The notes under the pieces: generated by a model
The model's database searches: none
Seen by the model: only the letters and a program-made list of their open reading frames with translations
What the model was told of the DNA's origin: nothing
Shown here: piece after piece, positions 10,462 to 20,644 of the stretch
Position numbering within the stretch: the first letter of the stretch is position 1
Layout: every line of letters begins with the position of its first letter
NCBI RefSeq assembly: GCF_005893125.1
Contig: NZ_VCJS01000013.1
Coordinates: 49,571-113,570, forward strand
Origin: Nonomuraea basaltis
Lineage (GTDB): Bacteria; Actinomycetota; Actinomycetes; Streptosporangiales; Streptosporangiaceae
Length of the DNA: 64,000 nucleotides
Direction of reading: 5' to 3'
Made by a program: the position numbers and the translations under genes

Positions 10462-13400
10462 ATGCGAACATCACGCCTGCTTCCCGCCCTGGCCGCGGCC
10501 TTATTAGGGCTGTGGCTGTCCGCGGTGCCGCTGGTGGCGCACGCGAGCGCTCCGCAGTTCAAGGTGCTGCTGTTCACCGAGACTGCGAGCGGCGCCTTCC
10601 GGCACGACTCCATCCCCGCCGGTGTCGCGATGTTCCAGCAGATGGCGACCGACAACAACTTCCAGCTCGACCACAGCGAGAACTCCGCCGTCTTCACGAC
10701 CGCGACCCTGAACACCTACGACGCGGTGATCATGTTCCAGACCAGTGGCATGGTGTGGGACAACGACGCCCAACGTCAGGCCTTCCAGGCGTACGTGCGG
10801 AGCGGCCGCGGCGTCGTCGCGATCCACAACGCCACCGACATGAACATCGAGGCGCAGTTCCCCTGGTGGGACCAGGTCGTGATGGCCGGCGCGCACATGA
10901 CCGCGCATTCGGCGATCCTGCAGGGCACCGCCAAGGTGGCCGACAAGGTTCACCCCTCCACGAAGGGGCTGCCGGATCGGTGGGTGCGCCCGGAGGAGTG
11001 GTACAACTTCGACAAGAACATGCGCGGCTCGGTGCACGTGCTGGTGACCGCGGATGAGACCACCTATGACGCGGGGCCGAGCAAGATGGGCGCCGACCAC
11101 CCGATCTCCTGGTGTCACAACCCGGAGGGCGGCCGGGTGTGGGCCACCGCGATGGGCCACCAGGCGTCCTCCTATTCGGAGCCGCTGTTCAAACAGCACC
11201 TGCTGGGTGGGGTGAAGTGGGCGGCGGGAGCGGAGCCGGGTGACTGCGGCGGCACGTCCGCGGCCCGGTTCCAGAAGGTGACCCTCGACGGCGCACCGGA
11301 CCAGCCGATGGAACTGGACGTCGCCGCCGACGGCAGGGTCTTCTACATCTCGCGCTCGGGCAAGGTGAACATGATCCCCGCCAATGGCGGGGGGACGCGT
11401 GTCATCGCCACCCTGCCGGTGTACGACGGCGGCGAGGACGGCGGCATCGGGCTGGCGCTGGATCCGAACTTCGCCACCAACGGCTGGATCTACGTCAACT
11501 ATTCGCCGTCCAATGGCGGTGAGGTGAACCGGGTATCGAGGTTCACCTTCAACGGCACCAGCCTCGACTTGGCGAGCGAGAAGAAGATCATCGAGGTTCC
11601 GGCGTACCGCAACGTCGACGAGCCCGGCCACACCGGCGGCTACCTCGCGTTCGGCCCGGGCGGCAACCTGTACATCGGCCCGGGTGACGACACCAATCCC
11701 CACGCGTCCAGCGGCTTCGCCACGATCGACGAGCGGCCGGGCCGGGAGCATTACGACGCCCAGCGGTCCTCGGCCAACACCAACGACCTGCGCGGCAAGA
11801 TCCTGCGCATCCACCCCGAGCCCGACGGCACCTACACGATTCCGTCCGGCAACCTGTTCGCGTCCGGCGCCGCCCAGACGCGGCCGGAGATCTACGCGAT
11901 GGGCTTCCGCAACCCGTTCCGCTTCTCGGTCGACAAGGTGACCGGCTGGATTTCGCTGGGTGACTACGGCCCCGACGCGGGCGCCGCGAACCCCAACCGC
12001 GGTCCCGAGGGCACCGTCGAGTGGAACCTGATCAAGCAGCCGGGCTTCTACGGCTGGCCGTACTGCGTCGCCAACAACATCCCGTACAACGACTTCAACT
12101 TCGCCACTAACACCTCCGGCGCGAAGTTCAACTGCTCGGCGCCGGTCAACAATTCGCCCAACAACACCGGCCTGACCAACCTGCCCGCGGCCAAGCCGGC
12201 GACCGTCTGGTACAACTACCACGCCTCGGCCGAGTTCCCCGAGATCGACTGCTGCGGCGGTGCGGGCCCGATGGGCGGGCCGTTCTACCGCTACGACCCG
12301 GCCAGCACCTCTGACCGCAAGTTCCCCGAGTATTTCGACGGCACGCCGTTCCTCTATGAATGGAGCCGCAACTTCTTCAAGGAGTTCCGCCTGGACTCCT
12401 CGGGCAACCTCCTGAAGATCAACCCCTTGGTGGCACAGCTCGCCCCGCATGCGCCGATCGACATGAAGTTCGGTCCGGACGGCGCCATGTACATGGCCGA
12501 CTGGGGCAACGGCTTCGGCCACGAGAACACCGATGACGGCATCTACCGCGTCGACTACGTAGCCGGAAACCGCGCACCCGTGGCCAAGGCGAGCGCCAGC
12601 CCCGACTCGGGCGCGGCGCCGCTGACGGTGGCGTTCTCCTCGGCCGGCTCGTCCGATCCCGACGGCGACGCGATCACCTACGCGTGGGACTTCGGCGACG
12701 GCGGGACCTCCACCAGCGCCAGCCCGTCCCACACCTACACCACCAACGGCACCTACACGGCCAAGCTGACCGTACGGGACTCCGGTGGGAAGACGGGCAG
12801 CGTTACGTTGTCCATCGCTGTCGGCAACACCCGCCCCAACGTCGTCTTCTCGGCTCCGCCCGACGGCGGGTTCATCGACTTCGGCGACCAGGTGGCCTAC
12901 ACGGTGAACGTCACCGACCCCGAGGACGGCGCCGTCGACTGCACCAAGGTCAACGTGATCAGCGCGCTCGGCCATGACCAGCACGCCCACGACACTGGTC
13001 AGTACACCGGTTGCTCCGGAACGGTCACGACCACCGCCTCCGGCCATGACGAGGCCTCCAACGTCTACTACGTCCTGTCCGCCGACTACACCGACAAGGG
13101 CGGCCTGAAGGGCAGCACCGGCATCACGCTGCAGCCCAAGCACAAGCAGGCCGAGCACTTCACCGGCTCGTCCGGAATCCGGATCATCGATGAGCCCGGA
13201 GCTGAGGGCGGCAGGCGCATCGGCGACATCTCCAACAACGACTGGATCTCCTTCAGGCCGATCAACCTGTCCGGGATCGACACGGTGTCCTTCCGTGTCT
13301 CGGCGCCGTCCAGCACCGGGGCGTCCATCGAGCTGCACGCCGACTCGCCGACCGGGGCGCTCATCGCCGCCGCCCCCGTGTCGGCGACCGGGGGATGGAA

Positions 13401-13941
13401 CACCTACGTGTCCCTGCCCTCGGTGCGGGTCACCGACCCCGGTGGCACCCGTAATGTCTACGTCGTGTTCAAGGCGCCGTCGGCGAACTCGTTCGACGTG
13501 GACTCGTTCACCTTCAACGGCAGGGGCGTCGGGCAGGGTGGCCCGCCCTCGGACAGCACGAGCGCGCTGCGGGGTGTGGGATCGAACCGGTGCCTGGACG
13601 TCAACGGCGCCTCGCAGACGAACGGCGCCCAGGTGCAGATCTGGGACTGCAACGGGCAGTCCAACCAGCAATGGACGTCGGCCAGTTCGGGCGAGCTGCG
13701 GGTGTACGGCACCAAGTGCCTGGACGTGAACGGGGCAGGGACGGCGAACGGCACCGCGGTGATCATCTGGGACTGCAACGGGCAGAACAACCAGAAGTGG
13801 CGCTTCAACGCCGACGGCACCATCACCGCCGTCGGGGCGAACAAGTGCCTGCACGTCAGCGGCGCCGACACCGCGAACGGCACCAAAGTGCAGATCTGGG
13901 ACTGCAACGGCCAGAACAGCCAGAGGTGGACCCGCGTCTGA
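10462..13941 (+). CDS. Secreted ThuA / sorbosone-dehydrogenase-like / PKD / CBM6 / CBM13 protein
   Basis: 1159 residues. I chose ATG 10462 because of AGGAG ten bases upstream and an immediate signal peptide (MRTSRLLPALAAALLG, cleavage after AHA). Domains in order: ThuA-like fold, about 30-255 (KVLLFTETASGAFRHDS, GRGVVAIHNATD); a six-bladed PQQ-type glucose/sorbosone dehydrogenase fold, about 275-690 (GGEDGGIGLALDPNF, GMGFRNPFRFSVD style); PKD, about 705-785 (FGDGGTSTSASPSHTY); a further beta domain; CBM6-like, about 890-1030; and CBM13, 1035-1159. It presumably oxidises or binds sugars outside the cell. The catalytic reaction is not proven for this widespread actinobacterial architecture. Confidence 0.9.
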   Translation: MRTSRLLPALAAALLGLWLSAVPLVAHASAPQFKVLLFTETASGAFRHDSIPAGVAMFQQMATDNNFQLDHSENSAVFTTATLNTYDAVIMFQTSGMVWDNDAQRQAFQAYVRSGRGVVAIHNATDMNIEAQFPWWDQVVMAGAHMTAHSAILQGTAKVADKVHPSTKGLPDRWVRPEEWYNFDKNMRGSVHVLVTADETTYDAGPSKMGADHPISWCHNPEGGRVWATAMGHQASSYSEPLFKQHLLGGVKWAAGAEPGDCGGTSAARFQKVTLDGAPDQPMELDVAADGRVFYISRSGKVNMIPANGGGTRVIATLPVYDGGEDGGIGLALDPNFATNGWIYVNYSPSNGGEVNRVSRFTFNGTSLDLASEKKIIEVPAYRNVDEPGHTGGYLAFGPGGNLYIGPGDDTNPHASSGFATIDERPGREHYDAQRSSANTNDLRGKILRIHPEPDGTYTIPSGNLFASGAAQTRPEIYAMGFRNPFRFSVDKVTGWISLGDYGPDAGAANPNRGPEGTVEWNLIKQPGFYGWPYCVANNIPYNDFNFATNTSGAKFNCSAPVNNSPNNTGLTNLPAAKPATVWYNYHASAEFPEIDCCGGAGPMGGPFYRYDPASTSDRKFPEYFDGTPFLYEWSRNFFKEFRLDSSGNLLKINPLVAQLAPHAPIDMKFGPDGAMYMADWGNGFGHENTDDGIYRVDYVAGNRAPVAKASASPDSGAAPLTVAFSSAGSSDPDGDAITYAWDFGDGGTSTSASPSHTYTTNGTYTAKLTVRDSGGKTGSVTLSIAVGNTRPNVVFSAPPDGGFIDFGDQVAYTVNVTDPEDGAVDCTKVNVISALGHDQHAHDTGQYTGCSGTVTTTASGHDEASNVYYVLSADYTDKGGLKGSTGITLQPKHKQAEHFTGSSGIRIIDEPGAEGGRRIGDISNNDWISFRPINLSGIDTVSFRVSAPSSTGASIELHADSPTGALIAAAPVSATGGWNTYVSLPSVRVTDPGGTRNVYVVFKAPSANSFDVDSFTFNGRGVGQGGPPSDSTSALRGVGSNRCLDVNGASQTNGAQVQIWDCNGQSNQQWTSASSGELRVYGTKCLDVNGAGTANGTAVIIWDCNGQNNQKWRFNADGTITAVGANKCLHVSGADTANGTKVQIWDCNGQNSQRWTRV
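13562..13941 (+). repeat. CBM13-encoding segment, inverted near-copy of 7571-7950
   Basis: See 7571-7950. The three lobes end in NQQW, NQKW and SQRW; the third lobe has diverged most (HVSGADTANG against [10 protein letters not shown]). The similarity includes synonymous positions, suggesting recent duplication or gene conversion. Confidence 0.8.
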
Positions 13942-13964
13942 TCCCGATGTGACGCCCGAACCGT

Positions 13965-13996
13965 GGAGCCGGCCCGCCCTCCTGCGGACCGGCTCC
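13965..13996 (+). terminator. Hairpin GGAGCCGG...CCGGCTCC after the ThuA/dehydrogenase gene
   Basis: Perfect 8-base arms (13965-13972 and 13989-13996) enclose a 16-base GC-rich loop, 24 bases after the stop codon. There is no clear U-tract, as is usual for actinomycete terminators. Confidence 0.55.
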
Positions 13997-14028
13997 GGCG
14001 GCCTGGCCGGCGTGCCGCAGGTACCCGC

Positions 14029-14118
14029 CGGCGTCTGTACGTCGGGATGGATACCGAGTGCGCCGTAGTCGGCGTACCCGTGCTCGTCGGGGACGATCAG
14101 GAAAATGGACGGCCCGTG
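14029..14118 (-). pseudogene. Remnant of a sulfatase N-terminus
   Basis: The - strand frame reads GPSIFLIVPDEHGYADYGAL followed by GIHPDVQTP, which matches the start of arylsulfatases (first strand, metal-binding DD/DE, then HPDVxTPNLD). The catalytic CxPSR region is missing. About 30 residues survive between the terminator and the regulator gene. An intact sulfatase is found 7.5 kb away in the neighbouring cluster. Confidence 0.7.
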
Positions 14119-14140
14119 TTCAGCTCCAAGAGCGACCTGG

Positions 14141-14902
14141 TCAACCTGACTCCGCGGTCGTCTCGGCCGGCGGCGTTTCCGGCGGCGAGTTCTCGGTGAG
14201 TTTGGATTCGATGCCGATGTAGTGGTCGTGGATCGCCGCACGCGCCCGGTCCGGATCGCCGCTGAGAATCGCGTCGAAGATGGCGGCGTGGCCTTGGTAG
14301 GCATCCATCGGCGTGCGACCGCGCGGTGGTGGCGCCGCGGCGTGGAAGGCGAGCCAGAACTGGTCGAACAGTCTCAGCAGCATCCCGTTGTCGAGATCGC
14401 GGAACAAGAGCTGGTGGAACTGGCGGTCCTGCTCGGGGAAGCCCTCTCCCTGCTCGGCGAGGGTGCGCATCGTGTCCAGGTTCTCTCGCAGCGCGGCGAG
14501 GCTCGTGGGCGAGATGGCCCGCATCGCGTCGGCGACCAGGCCGGCTTCGAGGGTCTTCCGCAACGCGGCCAACTCTCGCAGCGCTCGATGGTCTTGCATG
14601 AGGCCGTAGGGGAGGTGGTCGAGCAGCGGAGTAAAGGAGAAGTGGCATACGTAGACGCCACTGCCGCGACGCGTCTCCAGGACGCCGGTGGACTCCAGCG
14701 CCTTGACCGCCTCGCGGACCGAGTTGCGACTGACCCCGAACAGGCGGGCCAGTTCTGACTCCGGCTTGAGTGGGTCACCGGGTCGCAGCCCCTGCTTGAG
14801 GATGTAGTTTCTGATCTCCTGCTGCACGATCTTGTGCAGCGGAGGGGTGTTGTCGAGCCGCCGGAACTCCGGCTGTGCGTCGTCGTCCTCCCGAGTCGCC
14901 AC
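14141..14902 (-). CDS. GntR family regulator, FCD subfamily (NanR-like role)
   Basis: 253 residues from GTG 14902. Winged helix about 22-95 (LKPESELARLFGVSRNSVRE, RRGSGVYVC), then an FCD domain (DRQFHQLLFRDLDN, HAAIFDAILSGDPDRARAAI, HDHYIGIE). It is transcribed away from the sialic-acid-type cluster, and the shared intergenic region has a promoter flanked by two identical-looking sites, the layout of a local repressor. E. coli and Corynebacterium NanR are also GntR proteins, but that parallel is from family knowledge and this protein is not shown to be their orthologue. Confidence 0.9.
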   Translation of the reverse strand: MATREDDDAQPEFRRLDNTPPLHKIVQQEIRNYILKQGLRPGDPLKPESELARLFGVSRNSVREAVKALESTGVLETRRGSGVYVCHFSFTPLLDHLPYGLMQDHRALRELAALRKTLEAGLVADAMRAISPTSLAALRENLDTMRTLAEQGEGFPEQDRQFHQLLFRDLDNGMLLRLFDQFWLAFHAAAPPPRGRTPMDAYQGHAAIFDAILSGDPDRARAAIHDHYIGIESKLTENSPPETPPAETTAESG

Positions 14903-14933
14903 GTTCTGAATCGTCCTCTCCTTCGTACCAACT

Positions 14934-14948
14934 TGTAGGATATCTTGC
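14934..14948 (+). promoter_or_regulatory. Operator copy 1, TGTAGGATATCTTGC
   Basis: A 15-base element repeated with one change (C for T) at 14993-15007. This copy ends five bases before the -35 hexamer of the cluster promoter. Its core AGGATATCTT is a near-palindrome centred on GATATC. Likely binding site of the GntR protein at 14141-14902. Confidence 0.6.
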
Positions 14949-14953
14949 CAGTC

Positions 14954-14983
14954 TTGACACTGCGATTGGGCGAAGCCTACGGT
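14954..14983 (+). promoter_or_regulatory. Sigma-70-type promoter of the sialic-acid-type cluster
   Basis: TTGACA (14954-14959) and TACGGT (14978-14983) are separated by 18 bases. Transcription would start near 14990, immediately before or inside operator copy 2, and would run into the fused ATPase gene at 15046. Confidence 0.6.
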
Positions 14984-14992
14984 AACGAAATC

Positions 14993-15007
14993 TGTAGGAC
15001 ATCTTGC
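14993..15007 (+). promoter_or_regulatory. Operator copy 2, TGTAGGACATCTTGC
   Basis: The second copy of the 15-base element, overlapping the predicted transcription start. One site upstream of -35 and one over the start is a classic repressor arrangement; the 59-base spacing also allows looping between sites. Confidence 0.6.
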
Positions 15008-15045
15008 AGCAACGTGCTGGTATTCCAGTGCGAAGGAGGTCGCCG

Positions 15046-17169
15046 GTGTCAGGTGGAGACCTGGATGGTGTGGTCCGAACCATGCCCGACGTGCCGGATC
15101 GCGAGGCCGGCCAGCCGGCGCTGAGCGTGCGGAACCTGGTTGTCGAGTTCACGACGCCGGCGGGTGTGTTGCGCGCGGTCGACGGGATGAGCTACGAAGT
15201 CTCCTGCGGCGAGACGCTCAGCGTGGTGGGGGAGAGCGGTTCGGGCAAGAGCGTCTCGGTGCTCGCCGCGCTGGGCCTGCTCCACACGGCGAACCTGCGC
15301 CGGGTCTCTGGCGAGGTGATGCTCGCCGGCGTGGACCTGCTGACCCTGCCGGAGGCGGAGCTGCGGCGGCGGCTCGGGCGTGACGTGGCGATGATCTTCC
15401 AGGACGCCATCTCCGCGCTCAACCCGGTCCAGCGAGTCGGCGAGCAGATCGCCGAAGGGCTGCGGGTGCACGACCGGGCCCTGACGGCCAACGCGGCGCG
15501 GGAGCGCGTCGTGGAGCTGCTCGAGATGGTGGGCGTGCCCCACCCTCGGACTCGGTACGACCAGTACCCGCACCAGTTCTCCGGGGGGATGTGCCAGCGG
15601 GTGATGATCGCCATGGCGATCGCCAACCGCCCGAAAGTCCTGATCGCGGACGAGCCCACCACAGCGCTGGACGTGAGCGTCCAGGCGCAAATCCTCGACG
15701 TGCTCCGGCTGGCACGGGAGGAGACCGGCGCCGGCGTCGTGCTGATCACCCACGATCTCGGAGTGGTCGCCGAGACCGCCGACCGGGTCGCCGTGACCTA
15801 CGGCGGCCGTATCGTGGAGACCGGCGACGTCACTTCGATCTTCACGCGGCCGCGACACCCCTATACCGCCGCCCTGATGCGTTCGCTGCCCCGGTTCGAC
15901 AGCACGGCGGAACGGCTGCTCCCGATCCCGGGGCAGCCGCCCGACCTCACCGAGATACCGCCGGGATGCGCGTTCGCGCCGCGCTGCCCGACCGCCCGCG
16001 ATCGGAGTGTCTGCTTAGAGACCCGGCCGGAGCTGCGGGCCGACGAAGCCGGTACCGGTGCGAGCGCCTGTCACTTCCCGGACGAGGCGGCGACGAGGCC
16101 TGGAACGGGAGCGGGCGCGGCGGAGCCGCCGGCCGCACCGGCCGGTGCCGCCGAGGCGGTTTCCGAGTCGGCCGTGCCGGTCTTGGAGATCCGGGATGCG
16201 GTGAGCCGGTTCCCGGTGCGATCCGGGGTCTTAGCGCGGGCGACCGCCTGGGTGCACGCGGTGGACGGGGTATCGCTGCGCATCCCGGCTGGGGAAACGC
16301 TCGGGCTTGTCGGCGAGTCCGGCTGTGGCAAGACCACGCTCGCGCGGCTCGTCCTGCGACTGGTGGATCCGACCGGCGGGCAGATCCTCGTGGAGGGCGA
16401 CGACGTCGGGCGGGCCGGCCGGGCCGGCCTGCGGCGGATCCGGCGGCGCGCGCAGATGGTCTTCCAGGATCCGAACGGCTCGCTTAATCCACGCCTGACC
16501 ATCGGTGACAACGTGGCGGAGCCGCTGCGGCTGCAACGGCTTCCCCGCGCGCAGCGCCGGGAAGAGGTGCGCGAGCTGTTCAGCCGCGTGGGCCTGCGGC
16601 CGGAGCACGCCGACCGGTTCCCGGCGGAGTTCTCCGGCGGTCAGCGCCAGCGGGTGGCGATCGCGCGTGCCCTGGCATCCCGGCCCCGGCTGCTGATCCT
16701 CGACGAGCCGGTGTCCGCCCTGGACGTGTCGGTGCAGGCGCAGGTGCTGAACCTGCTGGCGGACCTGCAGCGGGAGTCAGGGATGGCGTATCTGTTCGTC
16801 AGCCACGACCTTTCGGTCGTCCGCCAGGTCGCCGATCAGGTCGCGGTCATGTACCTCGGGAAGATCGTCGAGTCCGGGTCGGTGGCCCGGGTGTACGACG
16901 ATCCGCGCCACCCTTACACCCGCTCCCTGCTGGCGTCGGTGCCGGTACCGGATCCGGTCGGCCGGGAGACCCGGAGCCGGGTGCCGCTGGGCGGTGAAGT
17001 CCCCAGCCCGGTGAACCCGCCGTCGGGGTGTCGCTTCCGTACCCGGTGCCCGATCGCGGCGGACCGCTGTTCCGAGGAGGAACCACTGCTCCGTGCCGTC
17101 GCCGGCGGGCACACGGCCTGCCACCTCGCCGATGAAGTTCACGATCTGGCAGCGCAGGTGAGCGCATGA
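15046..17169 (+). CDS. Fused double ATPase of a dipeptide/sialic-acid-type ABC importer (DppD-DppF fusion)
   Basis: 707 residues from GTG 15046, which has AGGAGG six bases upstream; an ATG at 15004 would add residues before that site. Two complete nucleotide-binding domains: the first with [19 protein letters not shown] and [13 protein letters not shown], the second with [19 protein letters not shown] and [13 protein letters not shown]. Each is followed by an oligopeptide-type C-terminal Cys motif ([16 protein letters not shown]). Fusion of both ATPases in one chain is also seen in the Corynebacterium SiaI sialic acid importer subunit. The product energises the two permeases encoded next. Confidence 0.92.
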   Translation: MSGGDLDGVVRTMPDVPDREAGQPALSVRNLVVEFTTPAGVLRAVDGMSYEVSCGETLSVVGESGSGKSVSVLAALGLLHTANLRRVSGEVMLAGVDLLTLPEAELRRRLGRDVAMIFQDAISALNPVQRVGEQIAEGLRVHDRALTANAARERVVELLEMVGVPHPRTRYDQYPHQFSGGMCQRVMIAMAIANRPKVLIADEPTTALDVSVQAQILDVLRLAREETGAGVVLITHDLGVVAETADRVAVTYGGRIVETGDVTSIFTRPRHPYTAALMRSLPRFDSTAERLLPIPGQPPDLTEIPPGCAFAPRCPTARDRSVCLETRPELRADEAGTGASACHFPDEAATRPGTGAGAAEPPAAPAGAAEAVSESAVPVLEIRDAVSRFPVRSGVLARATAWVHAVDGVSLRIPAGETLGLVGESGCGKTTLARLVLRLVDPTGGQILVEGDDVGRAGRAGLRRIRRRAQMVFQDPNGSLNPRLTIGDNVAEPLRLQRLPRAQRREEVRELFSRVGLRPEHADRFPAEFSGGQRQRVAIARALASRPRLLILDEPVSALDVSVQAQVLNLLADLQRESGMAYLFVSHDLSVVRQVADQVAVMYLGKIVESGSVARVYDDPRHPYTRSLLASVPVPDPVGRETRSRVPLGGEVPSPVNPPSGCRFRTRCPIAADRCSEEEPLLRAVAGGHTACHLADEVHDLAAQVSA

Positions 17170-18074
17170 GCGCGCCGGCCGCCGGCGCCCCGACGGTCGC
17201 GCCCCAACGGAGACGGCTGGCTGCGGCGCGCCGGTTCGCCCGATCCCGGTCCGCCGTCGTCGGCGCGGTGGGACTGGCCTCGCTCGTGGTGATCGCGCTG
17301 CTCGCGCCGATCGTCGCGCCGTTCGACCCGGCCGCCCAGGGCGGCGAGCCCTTGCTCGGCCCGTCCGGCACGCACCTGCTCGGCACCGACCAGCTCGGCC
17401 GGGACATCGTCTCCCGGATGATCCACGGCGCTCGCGGCTCGCTGCTCGTCGCGGCTGGTGCCGCCGCGGTCGGCGCCGGCATCGGGGTCCCGCTGGGGCT
17501 TGTCGCCGGGTACCTCGGGAAGTGGGCAGACACGGTCGCGATGCGGGTGGTCGACCTGCTGCTGGCGGTGCCGGGGATCCTGCTCGCGCTGGTCATCATC
17601 GCGGTGCTGGGGCCGAGCGGGCTCAACCTGATCCTGGCGATCGGGATCGGCGCGATACCGGAGTTCGCCCGGCTGACCCGGGTGGCGACCCTGGAGGTAC
17701 GCGAGCGCGACTTCGTGCTGGCGGCCCGCGGGATGGGCGCGAGCACTCCGGACACGATGGCCCGCACCGTACTGCCGAACGTGCTCGGTCCGATCATGGT
17801 CCAGTTCGTCATCACCGCGTCGACGGCGGTCGTGATCGAAGCGGGGCTGAGCTTCCTTGGGCTCGGCACTCCGCCGCCGGCGCCATCGTGGGGCGGCATG
17901 CTCCAGGACGCCCGTTCGTACCTCTACCAGAGTCCGACCTACGGACTGTTCCCGGGGATCTGCCTGGCCGCCACCGTGTTCTTCCTGGAACGGATCGGGC
18001 GTGGCCTGCAGCTTGCGGTCGGTGGCGGCGGGCCACGCGCGGCGGCGCGCGGTATCGGCAGAGGAGCGGTGTAG
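17166..18074 (+). CDS. ABC transporter permease, DppC type
   Basis: 302 residues; the ATG overlaps the ATPase stop (ATGA). It has an N-terminal membrane helix, the extracellular OppC_N segment ending in LLGTDQLGRDIVSRMIHGAR, and the cytoplasmic coupling loop EVRERDFVLAARGMGAS. Five to six membrane helices are visible. It pairs with the DppB-type protein encoded immediately downstream to form the channel of a peptide-family importer. Confidence 0.92.
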   Translation: MSAPAAGAPTVAPQRRRLAAARRFARSRSAVVGAVGLASLVVIALLAPIVAPFDPAAQGGEPLLGPSGTHLLGTDQLGRDIVSRMIHGARGSLLVAAGAAAVGAGIGVPLGLVAGYLGKWADTVAMRVVDLLLAVPGILLALVIIAVLGPSGLNLILAIGIGAIPEFARLTRVATLEVRERDFVLAARGMGASTPDTMARTVLPNVLGPIMVQFVITASTAVVIEAGLSFLGLGTPPPAPSWGGMLQDARSYLYQSPTYGLFPGICLAATVFFLERIGRGLQLAVGGGGPRAAARGIGRGAV

Positions 18075-19022
<948 letters not shown>

Positions 19023-19057
19023 CCTTCCACCCCCACTTCACCTCAGAGGGCACCACC

Positions 19058-20614
19058 ATGACCATTTCTCCGCGACAGTCCCGCGACATTTCCCGCCGCG
19101 CGTTACTGCGGACCGGCCTGGCGGCCACCGGCGCGCTCGTCACCGCGCCGCTGCTGAGCGCCTGCGGCTCCGGCGACGGTGCCGGCACCGGCGGTGGCGC
19201 CGGCGCCGGCAAGCTCACGCTCGGCACGACGAAGATCATGCAGTTCGACCCGTACCTCACCAACACCGACATCCACATCCATGCGTTCTACACGTACCTG
19301 GTCGACTACCCGACCGACGGCACGTACAAGGCCATCCCCGCCGGCGCCGAGAAGTGGGAGTTCGCCGCCGACCACAAGTCGGTCACCCTCACGCTGCGGG
19401 AGGCGAGATACCACTCCGGTGCGGCGGTCAGCGCAGCGGATGTCGTCGCCGGCATCAAGCGGGCGCAGAACCCCGATACCGCGTTCACCCTCGCGCAGCC
19501 GTCAGCGTTCATCGCAACGGGAACCGCGGTCGACGATCGCACCGTACGCGTCACCTTCAAGGCACCCACCCCGGAGGCGCTCGTCATCGACTGGATGTTC
19601 GCGTTCCCGTTGATCCCGGCGGACAAGAACACCCCGAAGCAGCTGGAACACGAGCCGGCCGGCTCCGGGCCGTTCCGGCTCGGGAAGTTCCAGCGCAACC
19701 AGCGCCTGACGCTGACGAAGAACCCCGACTTCTACGATGCCGGCAAGCCCTACCTCAACGAAGTCGAGTACCGGTTCTTCACCGACGAGGACGCGTTGGT
19801 GGCCGCGCTCGAGTCGGGGTCCGTCGACGGCGCCGCATACATCGGGTTCCGGCACAACGAGCGGCTGAAGGGCCGGTTCACCCTGGTGGAGGGCGGCGGC
19901 CGGATGACGCTGTTCTTCATGAACGCCACCATCCCGCCGTTCGACAACAAGCTGCTGCGGCAGGCGCTGGCGCGGGCCATCGACCGCGAGCGGATCATCA
20001 AGCAGGTCAACTTCGGCATCGGCGAGCCCATCTACACGGCGTTCATGCCGTCGTCGCCCGCGTTCGACCGGGCCTACCTCGACTCGCATGGGTTCGACCT
20101 GGACAAAGCGGCCGCGATGCTGGAGCAGTCCGGCGGCGCCCGCAAGGCCACCGCCGGCGTGACCTCGGGAAGCCCCTCCGCGGAGGTGTTGCAGATCATA
20201 CAGGCGGACCTGAAGAAGATCGGGTTCGAGTTGGAGATCGCACCGCAGGAGGAGGCCGCCTACCTCGATGCGCTGTTCGCCAGCAAACTGCAGTGCACCG
20301 TCGCCGCGCAGCCGAACAATCTGCAGAGCCCGTCGCTGATCGCCCGGGGCCGGCAGATGCTGCCGGGCAAGGAGAACACGACGTTCCGGGAGAAGGTGCC
20401 GCCCGCGTATGTCGAGGCGGTGGCCGCGGCCGGCTCCGCGCTCACGCCGGAGGACCAGAAGGCCGCGTACGCGGAGTTGAACAAGGTCCTCGCCGAGGAA
20501 TCCTGGGCGATCGGGATCTCCACCCAGCCATCGCTGTTCGCGCTGGACAAGCGCATCACCGGCCTGGACACCGACCCCCGCGACTTCGTCACCCTCATCG
20601 ACACGAAGGCCTGA
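19058..20614 (+). CDS. Substrate-binding lipoprotein of the importer (SBP_bac_5), Tat-type signal
   Basis: 518 residues from ATG 19058. The signal SRRALLRTGLAATGAL has a twin Arg and ends in the lipobox LLSAC, so the receptor is probably exported folded and lipid-anchored. The body is a dipeptide/oligopeptide-binding fold (family 5). This family also includes the sialic acid receptors SatA and SiaE. Because the next gene encodes N-acetylneuraminate lyase and sialidases follow, a nonulosonic acid is the likely ligand. That is inference; a peptide ligand cannot be excluded from the fold alone. Confidence 0.85.
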   Translation: MTISPRQSRDISRRALLRTGLAATGALVTAPLLSACGSGDGAGTGGGAGAGKLTLGTTKIMQFDPYLTNTDIHIHAFYTYLVDYPTDGTYKAIPAGAEKWEFAADHKSVTLTLREARYHSGAAVSAADVVAGIKRAQNPDTAFTLAQPSAFIATGTAVDDRTVRVTFKAPTPEALVIDWMFAFPLIPADKNTPKQLEHEPAGSGPFRLGKFQRNQRLTLTKNPDFYDAGKPYLNEVEYRFFTDEDALVAALESGSVDGAAYIGFRHNERLKGRFTLVEGGGRMTLFFMNATIPPFDNKLLRQALARAIDRERIIKQVNFGIGEPIYTAFMPSSPAFDRAYLDSHGFDLDKAAAMLEQSGGARKATAGVTSGSPSAEVLQIIQADLKKIGFELEIAPQEEAAYLDALFASKLQCTVAAQPNNLQSPSLIARGRQMLPGKENTTFREKVPPAYVEAVAAAGSALTPEDQKAAYAELNKVLAEESWAIGISTQPSLFALDKRITGLDTDPRDFVTLIDTKA

Positions 20615-20644
20615 CCTGCCCGTCGGCCAATCGAAAGGAACCGC

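Noticed and set aside
10504..14304. 1266-codon open frame on the - strand opposite the ThuA/dehydrogenase gene
   Set aside because: Antisense shadow caused by GC-rich codons; the + strand frame has signal peptide, clear domains and a ribosome site. Only its far end carries a genuine sulfatase relic.
15591..16487. Frame inside the fused ATPase gene, arginine-rich
   Set aside because: Out-of-frame shadow of conserved ATPase motifs.
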